A DNA stretch of 38,240 nt from a virus: IMG/VR virus record IMGVR_UViG_3300010885_015144, positions 1 to 38,240 of that record. One strand, given 5' to 3'. The position numbers were made by a program, and so were the translations under genes. Of the stretch, positions 1 through 8,208 are shown in pieces. Within the stretch, counting starts at the first letter, position 1. Every line of letters starts with the position of its first letter. A model generated the notes under the pieces. The model saw nothing but the letters and a program-made list of their open reading frames with translations, did not search any database and was not told the origin of the DNA.

Positions 1-2
1 CT

Positions 3-395
3 GCTGGAACGGATTATGTTGCTCCAGGAACTGCTACAACCTTTACAAAACCTCAAACTCCTTCTACTTCAGCAGAAACTGCTCCATCGACTAATGCAGT
101 TACATGGGATTTGACTACTAATCAGATTTTCAGAATCAATCTGAATGCTAATATTACTACATTCAATTTGACTGGAACATTAAGTAGTTTGGTTGGTAAT
201 CAATATGAAGCAATTGTACGGTATAATGGTGGTAGTACAATTTCATGGAATGCTAATATGAAATGGACGGCTTCTACTGCTCCTACATTAACCGGAACAA
301 GTGGAAAAATTGATGTATTGACTTTTGTGGTAGCAAGTACAGACGGGACCAATTATTATTTGGTTAATACTGGCATTAAATTGAACGTGGGTTAA
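3..395 (+). CDS. Tail fibre-like virion protein, 3' part
   Basis: The reading frame is open from the left edge and stops with TAA at 393-395, so only the last 130 residues are visible. The visible part is rich in Thr, Ser, Asn and Gly with alternating hydrophobic residues (for example FRINLNANITTFNLTGTL), the pattern of beta-stranded fibre tips, and it ends in a segment about a value, a constant and VVASTDGTNYYLVNTG. Such C-termini are common in phage tail fibre and structural proteins. It is followed within a few bases by a homing endonuclease gene. No specific family can be assigned. The start lies outside the window; an internal TTG at 111 is not needed as a start. Confidence 0.6.
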   Translation, partial: AGTDYVAPGTATTFTKPQTPSTSAETAPSTNAVTWDLTTNQIFRINLNANITTFNLTGTLSSLVGNQYEAIVRYNGGSTISWNANMKWTASTAPTLTGTSGKIDVLTFVVASTDGTNYYLVNTGIKLNVG

Positions 396-423
396 ATTAT
401 GTTTCCAATAGCAGGAATTGAAT

Positions 424-1167
424 ATGAATAATTATTATACATACGCTTTAATAAATCCATTTACTAATCAACCATTCTATATTGGTAAAGGTAAGAAAAA
501 TAGAGCAATGGACCATATAAATGAAGCGGCTTACCCAGATACTAAGAAATCAAATAAGCATAAACTTAACACTATTAGAGAAATTGTATCTAAAAATGGT
601 GAAGTCATTATAAAATATATTGATACAAATTTGACAGAAAAACTTGCCTTTGAATTAGAAATGTTTGTAATAGAATTGCTTGGTAGACGTGATAATAAAA
701 CTGGAATACTTACCAATCTAACTGATGGCGGTGAAGGATTGTCTGGCTTAAATAGAAATTTATCTGGAGAAAATAATCCAAACTACGGAAAACGCGGAGA
801 AGATTCTATATGGTGGGGAAGACACCATACCGAAGAAACTAAGCGTAAGCAGTCAGAAAAACAGAAAGGAAAAACAATCAGTGAAGAACACAAGCAAAAT
901 ATGAGAAAACCTAAATCGGAACAAGGTAGACTTAATATTGCAAAGGCAAGATTAGAATCGGATTACAAACCATCTGAAGAAACAAAAAGAAAAACATCAC
1001 TTGCCTTAAAAGATATACCTAAAACACAAGAACACAGTTTAAAGATATCCAAAGCCTTAATTGGTGTTCCTAAACAAAAAGTAAAGTGTCCGCATTGCAC
1101 TAAAATGGGTGGTATTGGAATTATGAAAAGATGGCATTTTGATAATTGTAAGGAGTTAGTGATATGA
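424..1167 (+). CDS. GIY-YIG homing endonuclease, free-standing (Seg-like)
   Basis: A 247-residue protein from ATG 424. A GIY-YIG nuclease domain occupies roughly residues 4-105: YAL (6-8) and FYIGKG (18-23) are the two halves of the signature, Arg27 matches the catalytic Arg, Glu77/Glu79 offer the metal-binding Glu, and NLTDGGEG (98-105) is the usual closing motif. Residues about 114-165 carry NUMOD3-type DNA-binding repeats (GENNPNYGKRG, then HTEETKRKQSEKQKG and SEEHKQNM). The C-terminus has a zinc-finger pattern Cys222, Cys225, His238, Cys242 (CPHC...MKRWHFDNC), which phage GIY-YIG enzymes often carry. Such enzymes cut at a site in phages lacking the gene and spread by recombination repair. 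The stop overlaps the next start as ATGA. A TTG at 418 is an alternative start. Confidence 0.9.
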   Translation: MNNYYTYALINPFTNQPFYIGKGKKNRAMDHINEAAYPDTKKSNKHKLNTIREIVSKNGEVIIKYIDTNLTEKLAFELEMFVIELLGRRDNKTGILTNLTDGGEGLSGLNRNLSGENNPNYGKRGEDSIWWGRHHTEETKRKQSEKQKGKTISEEHKQNMRKPKSEQGRLNIAKARLESDYKPSEETKRKTSLALKDIPKTQEHSLKISKALIGVPKQKVKCPHCTKMGGIGIMKRWHFDNCKELVI

Positions 1168-3113
1168 GTTTAATGTTAAATTCTAATTCTGATGATGGTG
1201 AAACTCTTTATTCCGATTCGGTCTTTTCAACCTATCTCTATACCGGCAACGCCTCAACGCAAACCATCACTAACGGCATTGACTTGGCGGGTAAAGGCGG
1301 GATGGTTTGGTTAAAAAGTAGAAGCACAACATATAACAATTATTTACAAGATACAACTAGAGGTATTCAAAACAGTCTTGTTAGCAATGACACTAGCGCA
1401 CAATCTGTTGGCAATGATATTGTAGATTCTGTAAGCGCATCAGGGTTTGCTGTTTCATTAAATAATGGTGGTAATAATTCAGGTTCTACCTACGTCTCAT
1501 GGACATTCCGCAAAGCCGCGAAGTTTTTTGATGTGGTGACTTATACGGGGACAGGTAGTGCAAGAACGATTGCACATAGTCTTGGTGTTGCTCCGGGAAT
1601 GATTATAGTTAAGCGTACTGACACAACAGCAGATTGGCAGGTTTATCATAGAAGTTTAACGTCAGCCGCATATTCAATACAGCTAAATTTACGTGATGCA
1701 CAAGCCTCAGTACCTACCGTATGGAACTCAACAGCACCGACAAGCTCCGTGTTTTCTGTGGGTACAGATGCTACTGTTAATGCTTCTGGCGGTACTTACG
1801 TCGCCTACCTATTCGCTCATGACACGTCATCAACTGGAATTATTCAGTGCGGGTCGTTTACTAGCACTTATTTGCAATACCCAAATATAACTTTAGGGTG
1901 GGAACCTCAATACATTTTAATAAGACGTACTGATATTGCAGAAAATTGGGCTGTGATGGATGTTATGCGCCCTGCATTTAACGCTATCGCAGCATCGGGT
2001 AATGACGTTACTCAAGTATTAGCCCCAAACACTAGCGGTTTTGAAACAGGAACGTCTTATTATCTTGGTCCTAACGCTACGGGGTTTAGCGGAGTATCTA
2101 ACTTTACTCCTAGTACGACTGCCACTTACATCTACATGGCAATCCGTCGCCCAAACAAGCCGCCAACGAGTGGGACGCAGGTTTATAACGCTATTGCGAG
2201 AACTGGCAACGCAACCATAACTACAATTACCGGAATTGGATTTTCTCCAGACGTAGTTCGTGGTCAACGTCGTGATGCTGCGGGATGGCATCCAGTTTGG
2301 TGCGATAAATTACGAGGTCCCAACTCATATTTGAGAAATGATAATACTGAAGCAGAACGTTCAGACACTAGCGCAATTCAAAGTTTTGAAATGGATGGTA
2401 TCAAACTTGGTTCCGATGGAAATAGCTCGCAATCGTTTAATGGAAGTGGTTATACATATATCCAACATCATCTCAAACGCGCCCCCGGATTCTTTGATGA
2501 AGTTTGTTATACGGGGAATGGGGCTACACAAAACATAAACCACAATCTAACTAGCTCACCAGAACTACTTATTTTTGCTGACAGAACGTCAAGTGGCGCA
2601 AATTTTACAACTTGGCAAGTTGCATGCTCTCAACTAGGTTTGAGTGCAAAGGGTGCGTGGTTATATTTTACCAACGCATTTTCAACTTCATATGCAAATA
2701 TTATTACCGCTGCTACATCGACTACATTTAGTTTAGACAGTTCGTATGGATCATATACACCAAATGTATCAACACACACCTACGTCGCCTACCTATTCGC
2801 CACACTCGCAGGAATCTCTAAAGTAGGCTCCTACACAGGTAATGGTTCTAGTCAAAATATCGAATGTGGATTTGCGGCAGGCGCAAGATTTGTCTTGGTA
2901 AAAGCTACCTCAACTACTGGTGACTGGTTAGTGGCCGATACTGCTAGAGGAATCGTATCTGGAAATGATCCAATATTATCTCTTAATTCATCAGCGGCTG
3001 AAGTTACTGGTGAAGATTGGTTAGATCCTTATGCGCCTGGATTTACAGTAAACCAAACAACTGCTTCAGCAAATGCTTCTGGAGTATCCTACATCTTCTT
3101 AGCAATATCATAG
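1164..3113 (+). CDS. Tail/fibre structural protein with repeated YTGNG modules (DUF7483-like)
   Basis: A 649-residue protein built of repeated beta modules. Each module starts with a line like YTGNGxxQxIxHxL followed by a hydrophobic strand and a VKRTDxxxDW segment; such starts lie near residues 25, 125, 449 and 556. Closing strands TYVSWTFRKA, TYVAYLFA and TYIYMAIRRP recur. I recognise this as the repeat type found in large virion proteins of marine T4-like phages (DUF7483), believed to be tail- or fibre-associated; the exact role is unknown. The ATG at 1164 overlaps the endonuclease stop, so its translation may be coupled to that mobile gene. GC-richer patches occur inside the gene (for example around 1240-1310 and 2150-2300) compared with its neighbours, consistent with module exchange. 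Confidence 0.65.
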   Translation: MSLMLNSNSDDGETLYSDSVFSTYLYTGNASTQTITNGIDLAGKGGMVWLKSRSTTYNNYLQDTTRGIQNSLVSNDTSAQSVGNDIVDSVSASGFAVSLNNGGNNSGSTYVSWTFRKAAKFFDVVTYTGTGSARTIAHSLGVAPGMIIVKRTDTTADWQVYHRSLTSAAYSIQLNLRDAQASVPTVWNSTAPTSSVFSVGTDATVNASGGTYVAYLFAHDTSSTGIIQCGSFTSTYLQYPNITLGWEPQYILIRRTDIAENWAVMDVMRPAFNAIAASGNDVTQVLAPNTSGFETGTSYYLGPNATGFSGVSNFTPSTTATYIYMAIRRPNKPPTSGTQVYNAIARTGNATITTITGIGFSPDVVRGQRRDAAGWHPVWCDKLRGPNSYLRNDNTEAERSDTSAIQSFEMDGIKLGSDGNSSQSFNGSGYTYIQHHLKRAPGFFDEVCYTGNGATQNINHNLTSSPELLIFADRTSSGANFTTWQVACSQLGLSAKGAWLYFTNAFSTSYANIITAATSTTFSLDSSYGSYTPNVSTHTYVAYLFATLAGISKVGSYTGNGSSQNIECGFAAGARFVLVKATSTTGDWLVADTARGIVSGNDPILSLNSSAAEVTGEDWLDPYAPGFTVNQTTASANASGVSYIFLAIS

Positions 3114-3121
3114 GACATCAA

Positions 3122-3601
3122 ATGGAAATTATCTTTACAAAAACTCAACAAGTGGTTTCTGAACAGGAATTCAGAAACCTTAATGCTAACACTAGTTTCC
3201 CTCCAATCATTACTGAAGATATCCTAGCAGATTTTGGTGCTGCTCCAGTTCTTGAAGGTGAACAGGCTGTTCCGACTACGCCTTATCAATATTCATTCCG
3301 TGAGGGTGTTAAGAAAGTCAAAGGTCAATATTTTACTAAGTATAGTTTGGGACCAGTCTTTACTGATAATGAAACTCAGACTGCTCTTGAACAAGAAGCT
3401 GAATACAAAGCACGAATTGATACCCAACAAGGTACTTCGGTAAGAAACACAAGAAACCAGTTATTGAAGGATACTGATTGGACTCAAGTAGCAGATGCTC
3501 CAGTTGATAAAGATGCTTGGTCGATATATAGACAAGAATTAAGGGATATCACTAGCCAAGAAGGATTTCCGTTTACCGTGATTTGGCCAACTCAACTATA
3601 A
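3122..3601 (+). CDS. Tail fibre assembly chaperone-like protein (Phage_tail_APC type)
   Basis: A 159-residue protein from ATG 3122, which has AGGA about six bases upstream; a longer in-frame reading from 3017 would overlap the previous gene by about 100 bp and is not preferred. The C-terminal half carries the typical line RNQLLKDTDWTQVADAP, then WSIYRQELRDIT and GFPFTVIWP, the signature of the phage tail assembly chaperone family (Phage_tail_APC). These proteins assist folding or attachment of fibres and are encoded next to the fibre they serve; here it sits between a modular fibre-like protein and a Gly-rich adhesin-like protein. Confidence 0.75.
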   Translation: MEIIFTKTQQVVSEQEFRNLNANTSFPPIITEDILADFGAAPVLEGEQAVPTTPYQYSFREGVKKVKGQYFTKYSLGPVFTDNETQTALEQEAEYKARIDTQQGTSVRNTRNQLLKDTDWTQVADAPVDKDAWSIYRQELRDITSQEGFPFTVIWPTQL

Positions 3602-3612
3602 GGAAATAAGAA

Positions 3613-4497
3613 ATGACAAAAAGTCTTTCAAATATATTAAGAGCAGGTGGCGGAACTAATCCATTGCAGGTTGCAAATGGTGGTACTGGTGTAACGGTAT
3701 CTACTGGTAGCGGTAATAATGTATTATCAATATCCCCTACACTTGTTACGCCGGTACTTGGAACGCCTTCTAGCGGTAATCTTTCAAGTTGTACATATGC
3801 AATAGCTTACGGTATAAAATCAGCAACAACAACTGTATCTGTCAGCGGAGCAACTGCTCCAACAGCCGGACAAGCATTAATAGCAACAAGTTCAACTGAT
3901 GCAACTTGGCAAACGCCATCTTCAGGTTCTCTTTTAAGAATGACAGTTTTTACATCTTCTGGGACTTGGACTAAAGGTGCTGGGACTAATAACATTCGTG
4001 TTACTGTTACTGGAGGCGGAGGAGGTGGCAGTGGTGGTGCGTCTAGCTCGTTTAACGCATACGGTGGTTCTGGCGGAGCAGGCGGAACAAGTATTAAATT
4101 CTTAAGTGCTACTAGTCTTACTACTGTAACTGTAACTGTAGGAGCAGTCGGAACTGGCGGTGCTACAGGCGGAAATGGAACTAGTGGAGGAAGTAGTAGT
4201 TTTGGTGCTGATGGAACTGGAGACGGTGGTACTGCTGGCACAATTTCAGGCGGCAGTGGTTATGCTGGCAATGGAGGAAGTGCATCTGCTGGTAATATAA
4301 ATTTATATGGTGGAAAGGGAATTCCAAGCACAGGAACAGGTTCTACAAACTCAAATAAGATGCCAGGGGGCGTATCTTACTGGGGAGGTTCTTCTAATAG
4401 TAATGCCGCGTATGGAGCAGGGGGGACTGGAGGTGCTCCAAATGGAGCAGGTGATAATGGTGGAGCGGGTATTGTAATCGTTGAGGAATACGCATAA
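3613..4497 (+). CDS. Glycine-rich tail fibre / receptor-binding adhesin
   Basis: A 294-residue protein with SD AGGA upstream. Residues 1-60 contain lines typical of phage fibre stalks (NGGTGVT, SPTLVTPVLGTPSSGNLS). Residues about 133-287 are extremely Gly-rich with many GG and GGxGG runs (GGGGGGSGG, GGSGGAGG, GGATGGNG), ending in GGAGIVIVEEYA. This arrangement is like the polyglycine-II adhesin tips of T2/S16-type gp38 and of Gly-rich fibre-end domains, where loops between Gly strands contact the bacterial receptor. It is directly followed, with a 1-bp overlap, by a likely fibre chaperone. A role in host recognition is inferred from composition and context. Confidence 0.7.
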   Translation: MTKSLSNILRAGGGTNPLQVANGGTGVTVSTGSGNNVLSISPTLVTPVLGTPSSGNLSSCTYAIAYGIKSATTTVSVSGATAPTAGQALIATSSTDATWQTPSSGSLLRMTVFTSSGTWTKGAGTNNIRVTVTGGGGGGSGGASSSFNAYGGSGGAGGTSIKFLSATSLTTVTVTVGAVGTGGATGGNGTSGGSSSFGADGTGDGGTAGTISGGSGYAGNGGSASAGNINLYGGKGIPSTGTGSTNSNKMPGGVSYWGGSSNSNAAYGAGGTGGAPNGAGDNGGAGIVIVEEYA

Positions 4498-4805
4498 TGA
4501 ATAATTACGCAGTAATAGAAAATAATAAAGTAATCAATAATGTTGTATCAGGACCAGAATATGCGGCAGAGCAGGGTTGGATTCTAATGCCAGAAGGTGT
4601 AGGAATTGGTTGGGCATATATCAATGGGAATTTTATAAATGAAAATATACCCGTTATAGATGAGAAAGCGAAAATCAAAGCAAACATTGCCGTACTAGAA
4701 GCGTCAGTGACACCGCGCAGACAGCGTGAAGCTATTTTAGGTATCGGCACAGCATGGCTTGCAGACGTTGAACTTCAAATTGAAACATTAAGATCTCAAT
4801 TATAA
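4497..4805 (+). CDS. Probable tail fibre assembly protein
   Basis: A 102-residue protein whose ATG overlaps the stop of the adhesin gene by one base (TAATG). The N-terminus MNNYAVIENNKVINNVV followed by a segment on what is seen (QGWILMPEGVGIGWAYINGNF) is the common beginning of phage proteins encoded just after fibre genes, where it is thought to help fibre assembly. The C-terminal 40 residues are helical and charged and include the line VTPRRQREAILGIGTAWLADVE, which recurs in this protein class. Exact function is inferred from family resemblance and gene order. Confidence 0.6.
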   Translation: MNNYAVIENNKVINNVVSGPEYAAEQGWILMPEGVGIGWAYINGNFINENIPVIDEKAKIKANIAVLEASVTPRRQREAILGIGTAWLADVELQIETLRSQL

Positions 4806-4806
4806 C

Positions 4807-5316
4807 ATGACAATACCATTACTACTAGCACAATTTAGCAATCTTGCTTATAACGATAACCAGGACTTCCCTGGCTATCAAAGTATTCTTATTGATAAGA
4901 AAGGTTCTCAAGCCTATTTCCTATTCAATATAGACACTATCATTATAGTTTGCCGAGGTACTCAAGTTACCGAGTGGCAAGACATAGTTGCCGATATTAG
5001 ATTCAAACTTGTGACTAGTAGTTCTGGTATTGGTAAAGTCCATAAAGGATTCAAAGCATCCGTTGACCATGTCTGGGATGATATAGTCAAACTTTTAAAG
5101 AAATATAAAGTTGGCATTATTGGAATAGGCGCAACTTCAAAATTAGTAATAGTTGACAGAAATTTATCCATAATTGATTCAAAATCTATTTCAAATCTTA
5201 GAATAACAAGCACAAGTATTGTTCAACCAATTTTTAATGATGCTGCTACAACAGCACAAAAAAATACATACGGACCAACAACGACTCTTAGAATCACTGG
5301 AATAAAAACGGTATAA
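4807..5316 (+). pseudogene. Chimeric lipase N-terminal fragment fused to an unrelated tail
   Basis: A 169-residue open frame. Residues 1-100 match the N-terminal part of the complete lipase encoded at 13831; over the 68 residues from GSQAYFLFN to the KKY line I count 53 identities. The match stops at about residue 101, just before where the lipase would have its GHSLG nucleophile motif. The remaining about 68 residues (VGIIGIGATSK onward, then DAATTAQKNTYGP) are unrelated and look like a virion-protein segment. There is therefore no catalytic Ser, Asp or His, and the product cannot be an active lipase of this type. The frame is intact, so it may still be made as a hybrid protein; I label it pseudogene because the enzyme is truncated. 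Confidence 0.6.
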
Positions 5317-5325
5317 GGAAATAAT

Positions 5326-5628
5326 ATGTTAACAGTATCAACAGTATCAACCGCATCCGCGCTAGTCGCACCTAGAACTATATCGGCAAAAAGCGGTTCA
5401 ACAAACACAGTCATATACACTGTTCCTTCTGGCAGAGTATTTAATGGTATCGCAATTTGTCAAAATGGATATGGTCAATTATCCATTAATGGCGTGGAGG
5501 TGTATTCATCAGGCACTGGTGTATCAACGGGCATATCGTATTTTCCACTGAATGGTATGCAAGGAGGTACAGTATTTACTAATGGTGTATCTTATGTAGG
5601 GTTTGCCATTTTAGGAGTAGAATCATAA
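5326..5628 (+). CDS. Small virion-associated protein, unknown
   Basis: A 100-residue protein, start ATG 5326 with AGGAAATA just upstream. It is Ser/Thr/Val/Gly-rich with short predicted strands (TVSTVSTASALVAPRTIS, VIYTVPSGRVFNGIAI, YVGFAILGVES) and no membrane segment or signal peptide, compatible with a compact beta-sandwich. Its stop overlaps the next start by one base. I do not recognise a family; the location among fibre genes suggests a tail accessory or decoration protein. Confidence 0.5.
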   Translation: MLTVSTVSTASALVAPRTISAKSGSTNTVIYTVPSGRVFNGIAICQNGYGQLSINGVEVYSSGTGVSTGISYFPLNGMQGGTVFTNGVSYVGFAILGVES

Positions 5629-6002
5629 TGATAGTAACAATTAATGATGATTTAACAAGCACAATAACTACAGATGATGATGCCCTATATGAGTGTGTAT
5701 TACCATCATATAATCCCGAAACATTGGTTCCATTTAGTTCCGCAGAAGAAGTAGAATTTTTCGCAGCAACTTTGGGTGGAAATATTAATTATTTCAGACC
5801 TAAGTTATCTGATGAAGAAAAGGCTATTTTACATGCCAAAAATATTGAGTTTATCCAAACTGAGTATCAAAGACAACGGGCGGCTGAATACCCAGACTTT
5901 AAAGATTACTTGGACGGGATCGTCAAAGGTGACAAAGTTCAAATGAAGTCATACATTGATGCATGCCTAGCAGTTAAAACTAAATATCCAAAACCAGAAT
6001 AA
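5628..6002 (+). CDS. Possible tail fibre assembly/chaperone protein
   Basis: A 124-residue acidic protein. The first 60 residues are mixed beta (MIVTINDDLTSTITTDDDALYE, PSYNPETLVPFSSAEEVEFF); the C-terminal half is helical and holds YQRQRAAEYPDFKDYLDGIVKGDK...SYIDACLAVKTKYPKP. The block RAxxYPxxxDYLDxxVKGD...KYPKP occurs at the C-terminus of many small phage proteins encoded after fibre genes. I infer a chaperone or accessory role; no catalytic motif is seen. The start overlaps the preceding stop as TAATG. Confidence 0.5.
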   Translation: MIVTINDDLTSTITTDDDALYECVLPSYNPETLVPFSSAEEVEFFAATLGGNINYFRPKLSDEEKAILHAKNIEFIQTEYQRQRAAEYPDFKDYLDGIVKGDKVQMKSYIDACLAVKTKYPKPE

Positions 6003-6044
6003 GCATAAATTAAACACATCAAGAAACAATTAAAAGGATTTAAA

Positions 6045-6461
6045 ATGAATGAGACTATTCCACTGGTTGCCAAACTGTTTAGTAGTTTTTCAGCATTTCT
6101 TGGTGGTATCAGTATCGGTTTATTTTGGCAACCAAAACAGCTCCATAAATACGGTGAATTCGTAGCCGGTTTAATGATTGGCGGGATGTCAATCGGAGCT
6201 AGTTTTGCGCTTTGTGGGATTGCTTTGCGCATGCTTGAAATACCGCCTACTGATACTGAATCTATAATGGGAGTTGGTTATATTATCGGAATTTGTGCTG
6301 TGGGTGTGTTATCATTCATAGCCAAATTTTTCGATAATAGAGAAGGGCAAGATATTCTTGAAGTGACTCAAGAACTGCGTAAAACAGCTCCAAAGGCTAC
6401 CAGAAAGCCACCTACTAAACCAAGAAAACCTAGAACACCAAAAGAACCAACCGGTAAATAG
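6045..6461 (+). CDS. Three-helix membrane protein, holin candidate
   Basis: A 138-residue protein with SD AAGGA seven bases before ATG 6045. Three hydrophobic segments lie near residues 10-28, 38-62 and 74-95, followed by a soluble tail that is very basic and proline-rich (KTAPKATRKPPTKPRKPR, 113-130). Size, three helices and a charged C-terminus fit class I holins, which open the inner membrane at lysis time. It forms a tandem with the next gene, which has the same topology and a similar basic tail. No sequence family was recognised with certainty, so holin is an inference from topology and phage context. Confidence 0.5.
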   Translation: MNETIPLVAKLFSSFSAFLGGISIGLFWQPKQLHKYGEFVAGLMIGGMSIGASFALCGIALRMLEIPPTDTESIMGVGYIIGICAVGVLSFIAKFFDNREGQDILEVTQELRKTAPKATRKPPTKPRKPRTPKEPTGK

Positions 6462-6463
6462 AC

Positions 6464-6856
6464 ATGATAGCAGACGTTGGATTTGTAGCATTAACATTTT
6501 TTAACATACTTGCTTCCGTAATATTGTTTTGCGGCTTACTTAGCGACAGACTTCGTTTGTATCCAGTTTGGCATAAAATAGGGTTACTGTTAGCTGTTGT
6601 TGGGTTACTTTCACAAGTATTCAGAAACATCATTTATTTGGGAACTGGCGTGTCGCCTAGTGATGCGACTTTACCACTTTGGGCATGTAAAGATATTGGG
6701 ATTGATATAATAGCCTTTTATTATTTTAGCAAAGCAGTTGAGCGGTTTATTGATAAACCAAATGAAGTCCAACCTGCTAATGGAACACAAATATTGAAAA
6801 CGGGTAAAGCGCCGGTAACACGGAAACCAAGAGTCAAGAAAGAAATTACTAAATAA
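6464..6856 (+). CDS. Three-helix membrane protein, second holin/antiholin candidate
   Basis: A 130-residue protein two bases after the previous stop. Hydrophobic segments near residues 5-27, 37-58 and 72-92 are followed by a basic tail (KTGKAPVTRKPRVKKEITK). The shared topology and Lys/Arg/Pro tails of the two adjacent genes suggest a functional pair such as holin and antiholin, or two subunits of one membrane complex. The membrane parts themselves look dissimilar, so this is not an obvious recent duplication. Function is inferred. Confidence 0.45.
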   Translation: MIADVGFVALTFFNILASVILFCGLLSDRLRLYPVWHKIGLLLAVVGLLSQVFRNIIYLGTGVSPSDATLPLWACKDIGIDIIAFYYFSKAVERFIDKPNEVQPANGTQILKTGKAPVTRKPRVKKEITK

Positions 6857-6871
6857 AATAGAGTTTATAAT

Positions 6872-7306
6872 ATGGGTAATGTAACATTACGTTCAGCAAA
6901 AGGTTCTCCTCTCACATCTAATGAGATGGATGCTAATTTTAATTTTTTAGATACAAACAAAGCGCCTTTAACGTTATCCATTACAGCTGCTATAACTTTA
7001 GGCGGTAACAGGGTTGTTATTATGACTCCAACAGGATGCCAATATGCTGATAAAGATACACCATCTCATATTGGTAAAGTAGTAGGTGTAACAACTCAAG
7101 CTGTGACTTCTGGTAATGTTGCTAATGTTATGTCGTCTGGAACACTAAATGGATTTTCTGGTTTAGTTGCAGGAACAACCTATTATTTGGGAAACAACGG
7201 CAATATTGTTACAGCAGTTTCTACCGGTATATCTCAACAAATCGGTGTCGCGTATTCTTCTGATACACTTATTATATCTTTATCTCAACCTATTTTAATC
7301 GAGTAA
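6872..7306 (+). CDS. Virion structural protein, fibre/decoration type
   Basis: A 144-residue protein. The N-terminus MGNVTLRSAKGSPLTSNEMDANFNFLDTNKA is the common start of phage tail fibre and structural proteins (a short trimerisation-like lead). The C-terminal about 70 residues, with GLVAGTTYYLGNNGNIVTAVSTG, QQIGVAYSSDTLIISL, form the small beta domain found in many virion proteins that reads GLxPGTxYYLGxxG...IGVAxSxTxL. The next gene has the same domain type. Probably a tail-exposed structural component. A CTAAATA sequence at the end of the previous gene (about 6849) might serve as a late promoter. Confidence 0.55.
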   Translation: MGNVTLRSAKGSPLTSNEMDANFNFLDTNKAPLTLSITAAITLGGNRVVIMTPTGCQYADKDTPSHIGKVVGVTTQAVTSGNVANVMSSGTLNGFSGLVAGTTYYLGNNGNIVTAVSTGISQQIGVAYSSDTLIISLSQPILIE

Positions 7307-7310
7307 ACAT

Positions 7311-7823
7311 ATGGCTATTCAAAAATTTGTTACATTATCTGCCGGAAATCATAAATTGATTGATGGTGGAGTACAGACTTCTGCTGGTGCAGGCGACGCG
7401 GGTAAATTACCGGCGTTAGACGTTAGCGGAAGATTAGATTCATCTTTTCTTCCTGTTGGTATTGGTGCTGATACAGCGGCTATTGCTACCAGTGAATCAT
7501 TAAGCGCGGGTAAATTTGTTAACATTTGGAATAACTCAGGTTCGCCTGCTGTTCGTTTAGCAGATGCCACAACTGTTGGTAAAGAAGCACATGGATTTGT
7601 TTTATCATCATTTACTCATCCGTCAACTGCGACTGTATATTTTGAAGGATCGAATAATACTGTTACGGGCGCTACCGCTGGAAACGTATTTTTAAGTACA
7701 ACTCCAGGAGGATTTACTAGCACTCCTCCATCAACAACTGGTAACGTTGTTCAAAAAGTAGGGGTTGCAACCAGCGCAACTACGATTAATGTTGAATTTG
7801 CTGATCCAGTTGAATTAGCATAA
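7311..7823 (+). CDS. Virion structural protein with GIGADT/beta domain
   Basis: A 170-residue protein. The lead KFVTLSAGNHKLIDGGVQTSAGAGDAGKLPALDVSGRLDSSFLPVGIGADT, then SLSAGKFVNIWNNSG and ADATTVGKEAHGFVLSSF, ATVYFEGSN, and GNVFLSTTPGGFTSTPP is a well-known pattern in virion proteins of many tailed phages. In those phages it occurs in tail fibre or head/tail decoration proteins; the exact place in the particle is not known to me. It shares the terminal beta domain with the preceding protein. Confidence 0.6.
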   Translation: MAIQKFVTLSAGNHKLIDGGVQTSAGAGDAGKLPALDVSGRLDSSFLPVGIGADTAAIATSESLSAGKFVNIWNNSGSPAVRLADATTVGKEAHGFVLSSFTHPSTATVYFEGSNNTVTGATAGNVFLSTTPGGFTSTPPSTTGNVVQKVGVATSATTINVEFADPVELA

Positions 7824-7824
7824 T

Positions 7825-8208
7825 ATGCGCCCTATAGTTATAGAAGATGGAAGACTCCGTCAATTAAAAGATACTGATACTCTTTCTGGTATAACTCAAA
7901 CTAAAACTTTAAATTTTTTTGGTCAACTAGAACCTACCTATGGAACTGCTAGATGGTATCCAGATAAACCAATTACAATTTTAAGTGTTTTTGCTACTAT
8001 TGGTGTAGTGTCATCTGATAATATTCAAATAAATATAAAAAAGAATGGCAGTAGTATTTTAGGATCTTACCTTACCTTAACATCAACTCAACATAAATCA
8101 AATTCTGTTTCTGTTAACGTACAGCTGACAACGGAAGATTTTATAACTATGGACATCATTTCTGCTACTGGTGGATCTAACTTAAACATAACATTGGTAT
8201 ATTCATGA
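7825..8208 (+). CDS. Small beta-rich virion protein, unknown
   Basis: A 127-residue protein that begins one base after the previous stop and ends with TGA overlapping the next ATG (ATGA). After the lead RPIVIEDGRLRQLKDTDTLSG, which resembles the fibre/structural N-terminal leads of its neighbours, it shows alternating strands (TILSVFATIGVVSSDNIQINIKKNGSSILG, SVSVNVQLTTEDFITMDII) that fit a jelly-roll or Ig-like sandwich of the kind seen at fibre tips. No family recognised. Confidence 0.5.
   Translation: MRPIVIEDGRLRQLKDTDTLSGITQTKTLNFFGQLEPTYGTARWYPDKPITILSVFATIGVVSSDNIQINIKKNGSSILGSYLTLTSTQHKSNSVSVNVQLTTEDFITMDIISATGGSNLNITLVYS

Noticed and set aside
3807-4241. Long proline/valine-rich open frame on the minus strand
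   Set aside because: It is the antisense shadow of the Gly-rich adhesin (Gly codons GGN read backward as Pro) and has no SD or matching neighbours.
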